From assembly GCA_963555705.1 (NCBI GenBank), contig OY743187.1, forward strand, positions 9,128,133 to 9,192,132: a stretch of DNA of 64,000 nt. Direction: 5' to 3'. Numbering within the stretch: the stretch's first letter is position 1; each line of letters begins with the position of its first letter. The notes beneath the pieces are model-generated. The model did no database searches, had not been told where the DNA came from, and was given only the letters and a program-made list of their open reading frames with translations. Made by a program: the position numbers and the translations under genes. Source of the stretch: Ligustrum vulgare (Eukaryota; Streptophyta; Magnoliopsida; Lamiales; Oleaceae). Positions 14,801 to 27,337 of this stretch are shown piece after piece.

Positions 14801-15690
14801 AATTTTATTAAAAAGGCAAAAATGGTTGGGCAAAATATTTGACAAACCGAAAATGTTCACTTTTTACTGTTTAGAAAAAGCATTCATGAACAGCAGGCCT
14901 AGCAGGCAGCACTGTACTTTATGATATGCAATCTAAGTACAATTTTAAGTAGAGATTAACCAGTACCCTCCTCGTTGATGTATATTACATTACATGAAAA
15001 TAATGGTGCTAATGACAGACTGCCAAAGGTTAAGTATGGTGTTTGCTTGTGTCAACTCCATGCTTCTTGTTTTTCTTGGAGATGGAGAACATAAGTTCAC
15101 ATGATTTCGCTTATCTTGTCATCACAACATGCTGGTATATACCCAAGGGATTAGGTCATCTATGAAGGTGCCAGTTTTTTTTTTTTTTTTGAAAAGGTGT
15201 CAGCTTATTACATCAGAAATTTTGTGTTTGCTTTTGTGTGAATCATGAGTATGGAAAGTTTAGGATTTAATGCCACAAAATTTTCAGGAAATGTTAACAG
15301 CGGAGCACAGAAAAAAGAAATGTGGACGACCTGCAGAAATATTTTAGCATCTGTTTGTTAAAAATTGTATGTTTAAAAACATGTTTTTTATGTTTTCGAG
15401 GTAGAATATGTGGTTGAAAAGTGGAAAGAGAAAATGTGTGTGGTTAAAAAGTGATTTGAGAAATTGTGTTGTTTAAAAACATAAAAAAACACGCTTATGT
15501 AGAAAAGGGAGCAAAATGTCATGGAACTTTCTTGGAAACATCTTTTCTTGTTGAAAGTTCTTTGTATGAAATTTCTCTGACTTTAATCCTATGTATGCAT
15601 CTATCTATGACTTAAATCCTACGTCTGTTCTCTTTTATTGTGTAATTTCTATGGCATTGTGCCATTTTTTTAGTGGGGAGAGGGATAAAG
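11436..15690. other. Gene-free DNA with degraded SINE and MITE pieces
   Basis: No gene is supported. A degraded SINE 3' half is likely at about 12150-12295: 'gtcggttcggacatttaaggtgtgg' resembles the end of the clearer SINE at 60921-61146. A MITE copy lies at about 14102-14240. Long T and A runs (for example 11790-11812 and 15177-15190) mark insertion tails or slippage. The 13400-14050 stretch is less AT-rich but holds no ORF of note. Confidence 0.45.
14102..14240. repeat. MITE copy (family also at 16747, 18408 and 41393)
   Basis: This stretch shares the order 'aatgaatgattgaaatttgattgaaaag...attgtggacttgactttcaatgattg...atactatagaaaa' with 41393-41578. It is related in reverse orientation to 16747-16930 and 18408-18580. 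No ORF is present. The termini carry 'tttggt/accaaa'-type inverted ends, but I could not fix the target duplication. Confidence 0.4.
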
Positions 15691-15694
15691 TTAG

Positions 15695-16740
15695 GTAATT
15701 GTGACTTTGAACGACTGATGAATACAGGGTGTGACAAGTTTAATTAAATTTTTGGTCACACAAATTTGATTTGTGAATGACTTTGATCAATTGTGGGTGA
15801 TTTTGATCGATTATTAGGTAATTGTGATAAAAATATTGACTAATTTTGACTTTGCCCGACTTTTGACGAGTATGGAATGTGACCGTTTGATTTGCATCAA
15901 ATATGACTTTTTGTGATCCTTTTTGTCACAAATGTGACCAATTTATTACGTATTTTAATCAAAATATTGACTAATTATGACTTTTTGTGACTTGTGACGA
16001 AAACGGAATGTGACATTCTATTTGAATCAACCGTGATTTTGTGTGATCCTTCTAGACACAAACGTGACCAATTATATGGATAATTTTGATCAGCTGTGAC
16101 TTTGTGTGACCATTGAATTTAACCCGTTTAATTAATTTATATGTTACAAAATTTTATCGGCCACAAATATGACCAAATTTTGAGCAAGAAAACGATTAAG
16201 TTGTGTCCAATAAATAATATACCAGTAAAAATGTTTGATTGCCACCATATTTTTTATTGTGATCAAACTTTGCGTCGATTGTGAATTTATGCTACTCTTG
16301 ATGATTGTGTGATGTGACTCGTTTAATAAAATTGTTTGTCACAAAATTTGATTTGCAACTAAATTTGTAACTGTGATAAAATTGTGATTTTGTGTGATTA
16401 AATTGTGACTTTGTGAGTAATGGGGGGTGGGTGGATTTTGCGACTAAATTTTTAATTGTGACTTTGCGAGTGGGGTGTGGCGAATTTTGCGACTAAATTT
16501 GTAATTATGATCGAATTGTGACTTTATGTAATCGAATTGTAACTTTACGATTGAGGTGGGGTTGGATGGTGTGATCGAACTGTTAATTAACTTTGCGACG
16601 GGGTGGGGGTGGGTCAAGTGTGAATTTTGCAACAAGATTTGTAATTGTTATCAAACTGTAATTTGGTGTGACTAACTTTAACCTGATGGAGTGGGTAGGT
16701 GGGTGGGTTGATGGTTGGGTCGGGTGGTGGTGTGGGGGTG
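15695..16740. repeat. Degenerate tandem repeat, 'gtgactttgtgtgatc' theme
   Basis: About 1 kb is built from short variable units alternating 'tgtgactttgtgtgatc', 'ttgatcgattgtgac' and 'cacaaatgtgaccaattt'. It becomes G-rich toward 16420-16740 (GGGGTGGGTGG-type stretches). The unit length drifts, so this is an old minisatellite-like tract. The 63-codon minus-strand ORF inside it (16444-16635) is an artefact of the repeats. Confidence 0.6.
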
Positions 16741-16746
16741 GGACGG

Positions 16747-16930
16747 AACTTGACCTCTATTTGGTCCTCATTTTTTAAAAATCAAATTTATTCAATACTC
16801 AATCTCAACTATTCATCTTAGTCAAATTTATCATTTTTAACTTTTCAAATATTTTTAACCATACATTCTCCAAAAAAATACTATTCAAAATCACATTATT
16901 TCTTAAAAAATGGAGGCCAAACATGGGCTT
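16747..16930. repeat. MITE copy
   Basis: This is closely similar to 18408-18580. Both run 'ctatttg(g/a)(t/c)cctcattttttaaaa', then 'caatctcaa(c/t)(t/c)at(t/c)catcttaa', then a terminal 'aaaaaatgg(a/g)..cc(a/c)aaac'. Its inverted ends (TTTGGTCCTCATTTTT against AAAATGGAGGCCAAA) suggest a small terminal-inverted-repeat transposon without coding capacity. Confidence 0.5.
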
Positions 16931-17141
16931 GGTGAATGTTGTTTGGCTTTTTATATTTAAAATTAAATTAGTTTGAATTTAAAAAATAAGAGCTAATTAT
17001 TTTATAAAGTCTATTTCAATTATATTTATTTATTATTAATCGCCAGATTTTTAAAAAATCAAGTTTGTAAGTTTTAATAAATGATAATTAAAGTGTTGTA
17101 GTTGTGTACTTTTTTCAAAATGGTGGCTATATTGTCACCAC

Positions 17142-17487
17142 TAGTGATGGCAACGGAGTGAGTTCCGATCGGGTCCCCCGACCCATGCTCCGCCCCGCGA
17201 TATTTTTTCAATTCTAAACACGTCTTGTGACCCGACGATTTTTAGGTCGGGACGGGTTAGGGTTCGGGACGGGTCTGGACGAGTCAACCCCGTCACCCCC
17301 GTTTAATAAATTTTTTATTATTATTATTTTTTATTAATTTATTTAATCTGATTGAGACGACCAAACTCGCACCCGCCCGGGTCGCGGGAAACTGCCCCAT
17401 ACCCGCCCCCATCGATTCTCGGGCGCGGGTTTTTTTGTCCCACTAGGGGCAGGGGCGGGTTCAGGTATGATTTTTTTGCCATCTCTA
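17142..17487. mobile_element. hAT-type MITE with perfect 8-bp target duplication
   Basis: The ends are inverted copies (left TAGTGATGGCAA; right TTGCCATCTCTA, whose reverse complement is TAGAGATGGCAA). The element is flanked on both sides by the same 8 bases, GTCACCAC, at 17134-17141 and 17488-17495. An 8-bp duplication and TA-starting ends fit hAT elements. The 346-bp interior is unusually GC-rich ('gggtcgggacgggt' themes) and non-coding. The larger element at 59775-63068 has related ends. Confidence 0.7.
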
Positions 17488-17844
17488 GTCACCACAAAAC
17501 TTAATTTTTGCTTCACAATTTTTAATAGTTTTTCATTTAAAAAAATAGACATAGATATAAAGATATAATTATCCTTTTTGCTTCAATCTCTTTGATTCTC
17601 ACACCACACTTTTCAATTCAAAATTTCCAATATGTTGATTCATCGATTTTCTTTAAGTTTCGTATATTCGGTAATCATTTATTGTTGAATTAATCAAACA
17701 ATGCCTGATGAAGTTAAATACAATCATCAAAAAATTGAGAAGAGCAATTATAATTTTTTGAAAGAGAGATTTTAATTTCACCGAAAACCGATTCCATTTC
17801 CCAAAATCCAATTCGCATATATACATCCATGGAATATGGAAAGA

Positions 17845-18125
17845 CTAATTCTTAGATGTTTTCTTTTTCGAGCCCAGATTAGTAGGTTGCAGCTTAGGGT
17901 ACTTTTCAACTGCACTTGGATCCAACCAATTAAGAGGATGACAGTTGGAACACTTGCTGCGTATATGAGCAGCATCGTCTGAAGACTGAAATGATCCCAT
18001 CCCGTGATGAATGCCACGATTGCAAAAAGTACCAGCGCCCCCTTGCCAATCCATTGAAGAAGTGATGAATGTAATGCATTGGATTTTTCTGGAAGAGCAA
18101 GTTTTGGTAAATATCCACAGGAAGA
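17845..18125 (-). pseudogene. Exon-like relic of a membrane protein, frame-shifted
   Basis: Read leftwards from about 18120, the minus strand codes a stretch with two hydrophobic segments (around GALVLFAIVAFITGW and MLLIYAASVPTVILLIGW). Near 17940 the sequence that looks protein-like moves to another frame, ending WLDPSAVEKYPKLQPTNLGS and a lysine-rich tail with a stop at 17845. That pattern fits the last exon of a two-helix membrane protein carrying a one-frame shift. The parent gene is not recognised. The annotated-length ORF of 150 codons (17778-18230) includes non-homologous ends. The rest of the gene is absent, so this may be a transposon-carried fragment. Confidence 0.35.
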
Positions 18126-18407
18126 AACTATGTGATTTAGTACATTACAATAATATATTTTTTTAAACTTTAATAGTTTAATTGGATTAGGAGTATATAA
18201 GTGTAAATTTGTTGTAATGTATTTAGTCAAAATATATTTTGATTGTGTTATGATTATATTGTGGTGTAGTAAATAGATTTTGTTGTGGTAATATAATTAC
18301 ATTTTTCAAAAAAAACTTGTGCATATGAGGGACCAATTTAAAAGTTTGCCTTAGACTCTCACTACCCAAAGTATGACATCGAACAATAGCCAAATGAAGA
18401 ACTATGT

Positions 18408-18580
18408 CCCTATTTGACCCTCATTTTTTTAAAACAAAATTTATTCAACAATCAATCTCAATCATCCATCTTAATCAAACATGTCATTTTTTACTTTTCA
18501 AACAATTTTTAACTATACATTCTCACAAAAATATTATTTACAATCATAATTTTTTCCAAAAAATGGGACCCAAACACAAA
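18408..18580. repeat. MITE copy upstream of the ULTRAPETALA gene
   Basis: This copy is homologous to 16747-16930 in the same orientation. It lies about 200 bp before the CT-rich promoter area of the ULTRAPETALA gene and has no coding content. Confidence 0.5.
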
Positions 18581-18654
18581 CTATATTATTGGTGTTAAAA
18601 GAATTGCAAAGTACAGTCTTGAAAAACCTCGTCCACTTTCCATCTGATGGATCT

Positions 18655-18674
18655 CCCCCCCCCCCCCCCCCCCC
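18655..18674. repeat. Poly-C tract (20 C)
   Basis: This is an uninterrupted run of 20 C. Similar runs occur at 47261-47279 (C) and 42524-42536 (G). Such runs slip easily in replication and sequencing, so the exact length is uncertain. Confidence 0.8.
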
Positions 18675-18779
18675 ACGCCACCCCCAAAAAAAAATCAGTC
18701 CTCGAAATTACACACAAAAGCCTTTTTTATTGATGACGTTTGTAAGCTTTCGCCAGCTCAATCTGTTCCCCCTTTGTAA

Positions 18780-19194
18780 CAAAAGCCCAAAATGAACAAA
18801 AGTGAATACTCACTCTCCTCTCTATCTCTCTGACTCTCTCCCTCTCTCAGACGCTATAAAAAAACCCTTCTTTTTAACGCTCTCCTTGTCAGATCTTCTC
18901 TCTGCGGGCAGGTGCGCGCTCGCTAAGTCAATTCCCCCAATCCCTCTTCCTGTGCCAACAGTTTCTACATTCTATACGTTGCTTCAGTGTTTATCTATCT
19001 GTCTATAAAAGTGTATGCAATCTTTTTATATACATGCCTACACTAAGAAAAGGCACTGAAGCGGCGGAATGCGGTTTTGTTTATTCGATTGTTTCTGTTT
19101 TTCGTAGCATTTATATGTTGTGGGTTTGTTTGTTTTTATTTTTTTATTTAATTTTTTTTTGGTTGTGACAGGGGGCATCTGAGGGAGGGATAGA
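18780..19194 (+). promoter_or_regulatory. Promoter, 5' UTR and probable leader intron of the ULTRAPETALA gene
   Basis: A CT-rich stretch (18810-18850) is followed by TATAAA at 18855-18860 and a further pyrimidine-rich leader. Just before the coding start there is a long T-rich tract and an acceptor-like TTGTGACAG at about 19163-19171. This suggests an intron in the 5' UTR that ends some 24 bases before the ATG at 19195. CT-rich initiator regions and leader introns are common in plant genes. The transcription start is not known. Confidence 0.5.
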
Positions 19195-22100
19195 ATGAGC
19201 GAAGTGAGAAAGAGAAAGAATATGGAGAACGGTGAAGTCATGTTGTTCAGCGATGATGAGGTGAGAGACATGACTGGATACAAGCAGTGCGATGATTACG
19301 TGGAGGTGACGTGTGGGTGCACAAGCCATACCTATGGCGATGCTGTTGGAACGCTTAGGGTTTTCGCTTCGGGTGATCTTGAAATCCACTGTGAATGTAC
19401 TCCTGGTTGCCAAGAAGGTTTTTATACATTCATTTACGCATCATTTATCCATTTTTGTCTATTCGCGTACCGGCATATAATTACGGAAAAGGATACACAA
19501 GCATCATCTGCAATGTTGTTTGGCTCAAGATATTCTGCTGGGATGCATGACATTGACATGCTTGTTCTGTGTTTGAAGATTGTATAATGTGCTCGTGTTT
19601 AAACATGAAATAATGCGGTTTATGGGTCTGTTTGTGCGCATTTAGGGATTGGAGGTCTGTACAGGTTAAGTGTATGTTGATTTGTCTAAATGAATATACA
19701 TGTCTTTGTTATCTTAGTCTGAAACCTTGTTTATATGGTTCAGACATTGTTTACATGGTTCTTGATTTAAATTGTGCATCTTTTAGATTTGAATTAATCT
19801 GTGAAGCATGTACGGTAGAGAAAGTATCCTGCATTATTCTTTGCTTGCAAGTTGCAACTGTGGTTTTGTTGTTTATGTATGCTTTATGCAGAGTTCTGTG
19901 ACACTGTTTGCAGAAGTAAAAAATCAACGTCATCATTAATGGAGCTCAATGGGTGTTTTATTAAACATTGTTGTTTGTGAAATACTTCTCCCTTGTTTTC
20001 TGTAGAGGCACATAAATGTGTTGTTGGAACTTGGACAAGAGCTATGCCATTTAATTAGGAATCGTTTATTTCATGGATAAGGCCTGCTTTTGGTGTTTTT
20101 GTTTTGTCCAATATCATATGAATGATTAAATGAGGAAGCCTGGATAAGGCTTTTGAAGTTAGGCTGTGTATCTATTTGCAGAATATATAAGATTTTCATT
20201 TTCTTCATGAATGTTTCCGTGGCCGATATATTTGAATTTCTAATTTACTTGCCATATGATTCAATGGTTGGGAATTCCTTTTTTGATGAATGTCCATCTT
20301 TTGACATGTAAGCTAACTGAATACTCGTTCGGGAACTATGCTTGTCTGTTTTCCCCTTGGGCCTTGGCAAAGTGGAATAGGTAAATAAGCTTCACTTCGA
20401 CCTACCTATTGAATCAAAATAATAGGTTATTTGGACAAGATATAGAATGCTTTAAATTTGTTTGGGAATGTGATTATGACTCTCCCAGAAGTTAGGCACG
20501 ATTGTGTAGAAGCTACATGGTAAAAGTCTTGTCAAATTACTCCTCCTCAGTAAGATAGCAGTCAGCTACAATGAGCAAATACAGTCCTTCCCGATTGAGT
20601 TTCAACTATTGGTAAGGCGGTCATACTTTGTTCATCTAAACTAGAACTAGGCTGTCTTCGTATTAGAAGAGACATTTGGCGATAAGCTTTGGCTTGTTTG
20701 GAGAGATGCCTCAATATGTGTTAAATAAATATGTATATTTGTTTGGAGAAAGTGCCATCTGATTTATTTATTGGGGAGGAAATCTTGAAATTAGAAGCTC
20801 AGATTAGGCTGCCTCAAGTCAGTCATTCTGCAAGTTCCAGTGTCTATCATATGTGTTTGTTGATGTTGCATCTAAAATGATCTAAAAAATGCTCAGAGAA
20901 AAAATAAATTGTTATGGATTGGCATATATAATTGTTGTGCTGTTACAGACACATGTATCTCAAATTCTGTAATTTTAGTATTTGCTAAATTATGTAATTC
21001 TTTTTCCTTCACTTGATGGGTTACTTCTCTGAGCTTTCAGTAAATCATTGCATTGTTTACCATTAGACAAATTGACGCCTGCTGCATTTGAGAAGCATTC
21101 TGGACGAGAAACTGCCAGGAAATGGAAGAACAATATATGGGTCATTGTTGATGGTGAGAAAATTCCAATATTTAAAACTGTGCTGCTCAAATATTACAAT
21201 AAAGCATTGAAAAATGCCAATGGATCTCACCGATCACAATCTGGGAAACCCTGTCACCGCGATGAGCTTATTCGATGCAGTCAGTGCAAAAAACTGCGCA
21301 GGTTCCGTCTCCGCTCCAAGGAGGAATGCCAGATTTACCATGACATTTTGTTAAATGCGAATTGGAAGTGTTCAGATATGCCTTATGACAAGTATGTTCT
21401 GACCTTATCTCTTTCCTTTGTGTTGCATCGTACTGACCACTATCATTTTAATAAAGAAATTTTGTCATTTAAAATACCTTTTTCGCTCTAAATCTCCATC
21501 ACCAAAAAGTGAAGTTCTGAATTCTCTTACACACTTTTTTATTTGCAAGAGAAAAGAAAATGGATCTTGCAGCTTTACCGAATTGTTAATGGTTTAAGTG
21601 TAAAAAAAGTTTTGTGATTATGTAATTTATGTTTTGTATATTCTATTATCTTTCAGATGGGCACACAATTAAATAGCCAATTAGAGAATAAAAGACCAAA
21701 ACCACGTCATTTTATCCTTCTTTTTTTTGGGCTTCCACTTTGTACTATGCTAGTTTTTATTCAAGGCTTTTTGGTTTCTTAACGAGTCAGTACATGAATA
21801 TATAGGTTTGCTTGTCTCAACTAAACATTTCTTAAACGGATGAGTCGGTTGCTGATGACTAATATGAGGAAATTATAATTTAAAAACTGATTTTACAGGT
21901 CTATCATCTATGTATCAAATGGACAGATGAGATTGTTATGTATGAAAATCCAACAGCCTTAGTATTTCTATTCTATCCAGAAGTATAAATTGAAACTTCT
22001 AAATTCTACTGAGAGAAAAAGATAAATATGAATATGTGAGTACTGAGAAATCCAGTATCTGTTCGGTGTTTCTTATTTAAAGCTTGCACAGTATGAAGAG

Positions 22101-24798
22101 GTTGGTATGTCGAAATGCTACCTGTTCTAAGAAACATGCATCTCTATAATTGCTGCTGTGTCTGATGTCAACCCACTGGGACAAACCCCTGGTCTAAGCG
22201 ATTGAAGTTTTAAAATTCTATATCTGGAATTCTAAATAGAGGACCGATTGAAATTTTATTTATGAGAAATGGAGCTCCAAAATGTTTTAGTAAATATTAA
22301 GCTCCTCAATAAAGGCTTTACATGATGAAGCAATAAAGGAGCAAAGAGTCACCTGTGGTAAAAAGTGGCAGCAATAAAGAGGATAGAAATATTCATTATT
22401 TAAATATCCTTTCCCTACATAATCAGAAAGAAGTATCCTCAAAGCGGGAAGGAATACATGCATTGATGTTGGTAAAAGAATGTAATGTGCTTTTCACACC
22501 CTGAAAAATATTAAATAACTCTTATACCACTACTGCACGCCCCAAAATTTTAAATAATAAAATAGTAAATAATTCTGATACATAACTGTGACACCCCGCT
22601 GCCTATATCATTTCACTGCACCCTTTTTCGTACAATACCCAACATAATTCTAATATTTTAGAAAACTAAGGTGTTTACATATATTTCCTAGATTTAGGAT
22701 GTTAAAATAAGTCTAGATTCTCAAATTTATATTGTCAAGACTCAAGAGGTAAGTCCCAAATGAAAAAAAGTATTATCTTGTACTATTTAAGAAGGTAGGA
22801 AACATTGATCTAAACCAATTGGTATACAAGTCTTTTCATGGGTTTGGTTTGTTAATAGAGAAGGCATATGGGAATCGTCTACATTAGAGGTAAAGTTATC
22901 AAAAGATCTACCATAATGATGATGAATTGTAGGTTTTAGACTTTGTGTTTCCCTCTAGTAATGAATCAAATGTACCACAGTCATGATCCAGCATACAATC
23001 AAACTGTCATCCAAAAGCTTGCACAAACCTTTAAGTAGGTTCGCCATCTTAACACACTCTACAATGCAAATTATTATAATATGAACACATGTCCACTAAG
23101 TTCTTGCGTGCACGATAATTCAGGAACCATCTTAAAATTTAGATTGTTGATATAATGATATAGCCTTGCCTTTTAAACTCATGGGAATGTTTTTCCTTGC
23201 TGATCTTTTATGATACCCAACAACCAAACCTGAAATGAGCGTGCTACAATTTGCATTTGACCCGCTGGATGGTAGCTTATCATGAAGTGAGGTCTTATGA
23301 CTCATGCATAATTAAGACAAAGGACTGAACATATTTTTCCAAGGAACATTTTCTTAGCTCCTCTGATTGGCCATGTCGTGAAGGGGACCAACTGAATATC
23401 AGAAACTCACCTGCTAAAAGTTAGTCACCTAATTTATTTTCTTCATTTTCTTAATTGGATTTCGGAGCATCAATAAATTTATCTATTAAAAAATCTTCCA
23501 GAAGCGCGTCCTGAAATCTGTTTATGAAAAATTTCCATGAGATTATTGGTCTGATCAATCATATGCCCCCTAAAATTCTCTCTCTTTGCAGAATAGTCAA
23601 CTTTAGATTACCATCTTCCAGCTTTAACCTATGTTGTGTTTACTCTTTGCCAGTTTATCATCCAGAAAATTTGAAAGTCATAAACCATAAGTAGTGATAT
23701 TCTTCTGCTTCTTGGTGCATCTATAAGTTGAGATACTGCAAATTTCTAGAGTATAAAAAGATATTATGGTCACTATATTGTAGACCGGAATCCTTAGCGT
23801 GCAAGATATGTGGCCATGACACAGGATCGAGTAGAGCAAAATTGACTAGATTTTAGAGTCGTTGAAATGCTTCTTTCTTCCAGAAACTATTAGTTTTGGT
23901 TTCTCTAGCTCCTAGGGGTGCATAATTTTAATATGTGATGACTCCATGAAATGAAAATATTTTATGAAAGATTAGGTTTCCAGCACCTATTCTCATTTTG
24001 TGCAAGGCTGCAATTTAATCTCTGAAGTGATAAAATTTTCTCCTCGGCTCAATGCATATAATTAGCTCTGTAGATTCTTGAACACATTCAGCAATTTGGA
24101 TGCTTAAGGTGCTTTTTTAGATATTCGCAGAATGTCCAATTTTTTATAGTTGCATGGTTTTAGATCTTTTCCCACATATTTCCAATTTTTTCCTTATGGA
24201 TAGAAAAATGAGAATTCTATGCTTAGAAGTTTGATGTCATTTTCAGATGATCTTGCCTTTATAGCATGTATTTAATTTCTTCATGTAGCTGGAAACACGA
24301 GAATTTTGTGATTAGAAGTGTGATGGAGATTCTATTGTATTATGTTGTTTAAAGCTACATAAAAAGATCATTACGTGAACTCAAGTTTTTGTTGGGTAGC
24401 TGTTCGTTCTCTTGATCAGGTTAATAAAAATGTCGAGAAATATTCGTGCAAATACATTAAAAGTCGCAATGATTAGTTAAGACATCTAAGATTTGATTTA
24501 AGCAATCCAAAATAATCAAGGAGTGATCTATCCAATACTTTGATCTGCTAAAACTTAATTTTGTCTTTTGGCCTATATAAGATATACTGCCATTGATTGT
24601 TATACATTTGAATGTCTCAGAATTACGTGTGATGATGATGAAGAACGAGCAAGCCGCAGAATTTACAGGGGCTGCACTCGTTCTCCTACATGCAAAGGAT
24701 GCACTACCTGTGTGTGTTTTGGTTGCGAAATTTGCCGTTTCTCTGACTGCAACTGCCAGACCTGCTCAGACTTCACAAAGAATGCTAAGGAGGCTTAA
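19195..24798 (+). CDS. ULT1: ULTRAPETALA-type trithorax-group transcriptional regulator (three exons, 241 aa)
   Basis: Exons are 19195-19417, 21067-21391 and 24621-24798, with GT donors and AG acceptors (acceptors ACCATTAG and TGTCTCAG). Joined, they give 726 nt, an open frame of 241 codons plus stop. The product has the ULT layout: an N-terminal SAND-type region (motifs [23 protein letters not shown] and [13 protein letters not shown]), then [12 protein letters not shown], and a very Cys-rich C-terminal end ([25 protein letters not shown]). In Arabidopsis, ULT1 is a nuclear trithorax-group factor that works with ATX1 and counters Polycomb at AGAMOUS, limiting floral meristem size. That role is inferred for this gene by family. 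Whether it is ULT1 or ULT2 needs a tree. The introns are long (1.65 and 3.23 kb) for this family. The start was chosen because it opens the first conserved exon after the leader acceptor. Confidence 0.93.
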
Positions 24799-25319
24799 GC
24801 CAGCCATCCAGTAAATGTTTCTTCTATACTAATTTATTGCAACTGCATCTTGCTATCGTTAATTAATTGAATTCGAGCTCATTTTAGTAGAGCTTCTGCA
24901 TTTTTTTTTTCTTGTTTAAATTGAATTTCCAGTTCACCTATAAGATGTTAATTCTTTCATTTGTGATTGAAGTCTTGTTAATTCTGGTTCAGTGGTATCT
25001 TCTGTGGATGTGAAAGCCACTTTTACCTTCAAAAGAGATGCTGGTAAAAAGTTAATAAAGAGAGTGCATAGTTTTTAAAATGCCAGTTCAAGCATGTTTG
25101 GCTATGCTTAAAAAACTAGATTACAGCTAAGTAAGTTTTAGAATCAATCATTTTTGTGAGTAAAAGTTGAGGATAATTTATTTTTACCAAAATTTTATCA
25201 AATTTTTAATTATATTTTTTAACTATACATTTCATTAACTTTTATTGAAATTTGTTATATTTTTATCAAAAGTTTTTTGGCAGCTTATAAAACTTAAAAT
25301 TATTTCTATGTAAATTTTA

Positions 25320-26940
25320 TTAGTATTTCACTCGTGCGATGCACGAAAGTTATTATCAACAATATCAATTTCAATAAGTATTTGTAAAATTTTAATATTT
25401 ATACATAATCAACACATATATAAATGCATAAAAAATAATTCTATATTACAATAATTATTAGAATTTAAAAAATAACATAAGTAATTCAAATTATTAAAAA
25501 ATTCTTTGAATAGTAAACGTTAATTTATATATTTAAATAATAAATTATTATTGATTTAAATAATTTTTATGAATTATTAATAACTTCATTGAAAATGTAA
25601 ATTTATTAGTTTTTTAATGGTATATAATATTTGATATAATATTATGTGCACGAATATTGATGCATGTAAAAAGTATTAGCATAATTTTCATAACATTTAC
25701 ATTTGCCTCTTGTATTTAACGCACTTTTTAATTTTCATTCAAAAACATCAATCACAATAATTAAAAAAAAATAGTCAAAATATTTGAATTTAATCAATAA
25801 AACCATATTTACAAAAATAGGTAGTCAAAATAATAATTTTGAAAATTTAGTGATTATCATGATATGATAACTTAGTAAAGTTGGAGATTACGAAATTATA
25901 CCCTATAATGTTTAAAATTTTTATTAAAATTAAGAATGATTAAAAAATATTAATCATTCTATTAATATTATTAACTAAAAAAAATCAAAGTATTGACTCT
26001 TTATTATTAACCTTCGTTCAATAATTTTTTCTATAAATTATTTATAAGTGATACATTTTTTCAACCCATTCTTTAACCACATATTTTTTCAAAATTATTT
26101 TTCAACCATATATTTTACCTCGAAACAAAATATAGTTGATGAACAGAGGTTTAATTTATATATATATTAGAAAATATGATTTGTAATATTAAAGATAACA
26201 AATTATTTGACCATTAATAATTAAAATACAATTTAATTAATTGATGGCTACACATAGGATTTATAATATTAAGAACAACAAATCAATAAAAAATCAATAA
26301 TTAAATAATAATTTTAATACTGATAACTAAAAATATTGATTGAAATCATTCAATATTAACGTTAATGATAAAATAATAATAATTATAACCAAAATTACAA
26401 ATGACAATAACATCATATTAATTATTTACTATATTACTAAAACATAAAGAATTAAGAATTAAATTATTTTTATATATAGTATAGGTTTCCAGCAGTGTTA
26501 TGAATTGAAATTGTTATCCGTAATATAGATAGGCATACATAAAATTTAATGATTATATGTAATCAACACAAATACAAAAATATTTTTTTATTACAATAAT
26601 TATTAAAATCTAAAAACAACATAAATAATCCATATTATCGAAAACTTCATTGAACGATAAATGCAAATTCTGTATTTTTTTCAATTGAATATCATATTAG
26701 ATGTAATATTATGAGTACAAATATTGATGTTTGTTCAAGATATTAATATAGTTATTATAATTTCTGCATTTGCCTCACATATTAAACTTTTTCTCAATTT
26801 TCGTTCAAAAATCACAATAAACTATATATAGTGTTTAATCTTAAATCATCAAATATACGACAATTGAACAATATTGAAGATCAAAAATTTATTATATTAT
26901 ATAATATTTGCACAATTATTAAAATTAAAAATTATTAATC
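25320..26940 (-). mobile_element. Helitron remnant(s), minus strand, internally duplicated
   Basis: At 25320 a minus-strand Helitron 3' end is visible: hairpin CGTGCATCGCACG (plus 25333-25345), spacer, then CTAA followed by T. The body is AT-rich. The segment at about 25380-25640 is repeated in diverged form at about 26545-26710 (shared 'taatcaacacatatataaa', 'attacaataattatta' and 'aacttcattgaa' themes), so a second copy or a segmental duplication follows the first. I could not fix the 5' end and see no ORF. Confidence 0.4.
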
Positions 26941-26976
26941 AATGTTTAGTATTTATCATAAAATAATATTAGTATG

Positions 26977-27019
<43 letters not shown>

Positions 27020-27053
27020 GTGTGTGTGTGTGTGTGTGCGCACACACACACAT
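26977..27053. repeat. Compound microsatellite (TA)n(TG)n(CA)n
   Basis: A TA run (to about 27016), a TG run (27017-27038) and a CA run (27039-27053) are adjacent. The TG and CA halves can fold back on each other. Short ORFs overlapping it (26942-27156) are repeat artefacts. It lies about 65 bp from the insertion point of the copia-type element. Confidence 0.9.
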
Positions 27054-27120
27054 ACAGGAATTTCCCATCCCCCCTCACAATCGAGAATCCGATTGTGGGG
27101 AACAAAAAAACCCCTCTATA

Positions 27121-27328
27121 TGTTATAAAATCATCGAAATCATAAGAACAACATAGAGAGAGAAATGGAGAGAGTTTAGAGGAGAGAATTTCTCTTCAAG
27201 AATTGGTGTAATAAATTGGTAAGTATAGGCTCCTATTTATAGGAGTGGACAATGGCACAATCGTAATATTGTAAAGTTTACAGGGATATAATGGTAATGT
27301 CATTCACATATATACATTATTTATAACA
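27121..27328 (-). repeat. 3' LTR (element orientation), 208 bp
   Basis: This repeat is identical to 33252-33459. It begins TGTTATAAAATCATCG and ends TTATTTATAACA on the plus strand. It contains the near-palindrome CTCCTATTTATAGGAG (27231-27246), which on the minus strand supplies a TATA box. Identity of the two LTRs implies recent insertion or gene conversion. Confidence 0.93.
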
Positions 27329-27337
27329 CTCCCCCTT
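27329..27337 (-). other. Polypurine tract
   Basis: On the minus strand AAGGGGGAG abuts the 3' LTR, the expected site for plus-strand DNA priming. Similar CTCCCCCTGA blocks recur inside the element near 27431 and 27680, each close to a copy of the 67-bp internal repeat. Confidence 0.75.

Noticed and set aside
17343..17552. 69-codon minus-strand ORF with Pro/Gly-rich sequence
   Set aside because: It lies in the GC-rich hAT MITE and reads through its edge into unrelated DNA.
18655..18674. C and G homopolymer runs (18655, 42524, 47261) as i-motif or quadruplex regulators
   Set aside because: They are single runs in non-conserved places whose length may be a sequencing or slippage effect.
19632..19936. 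Short ORFs in ULTRAPETALA intron 1
   Set aside because: They lie between confirmed splice sites and have no family likeness.
26942..27156. Two short ORFs rich in IYIYIY and CVCVCV
   Set aside because: They are translations of the TA/TG microsatellite.
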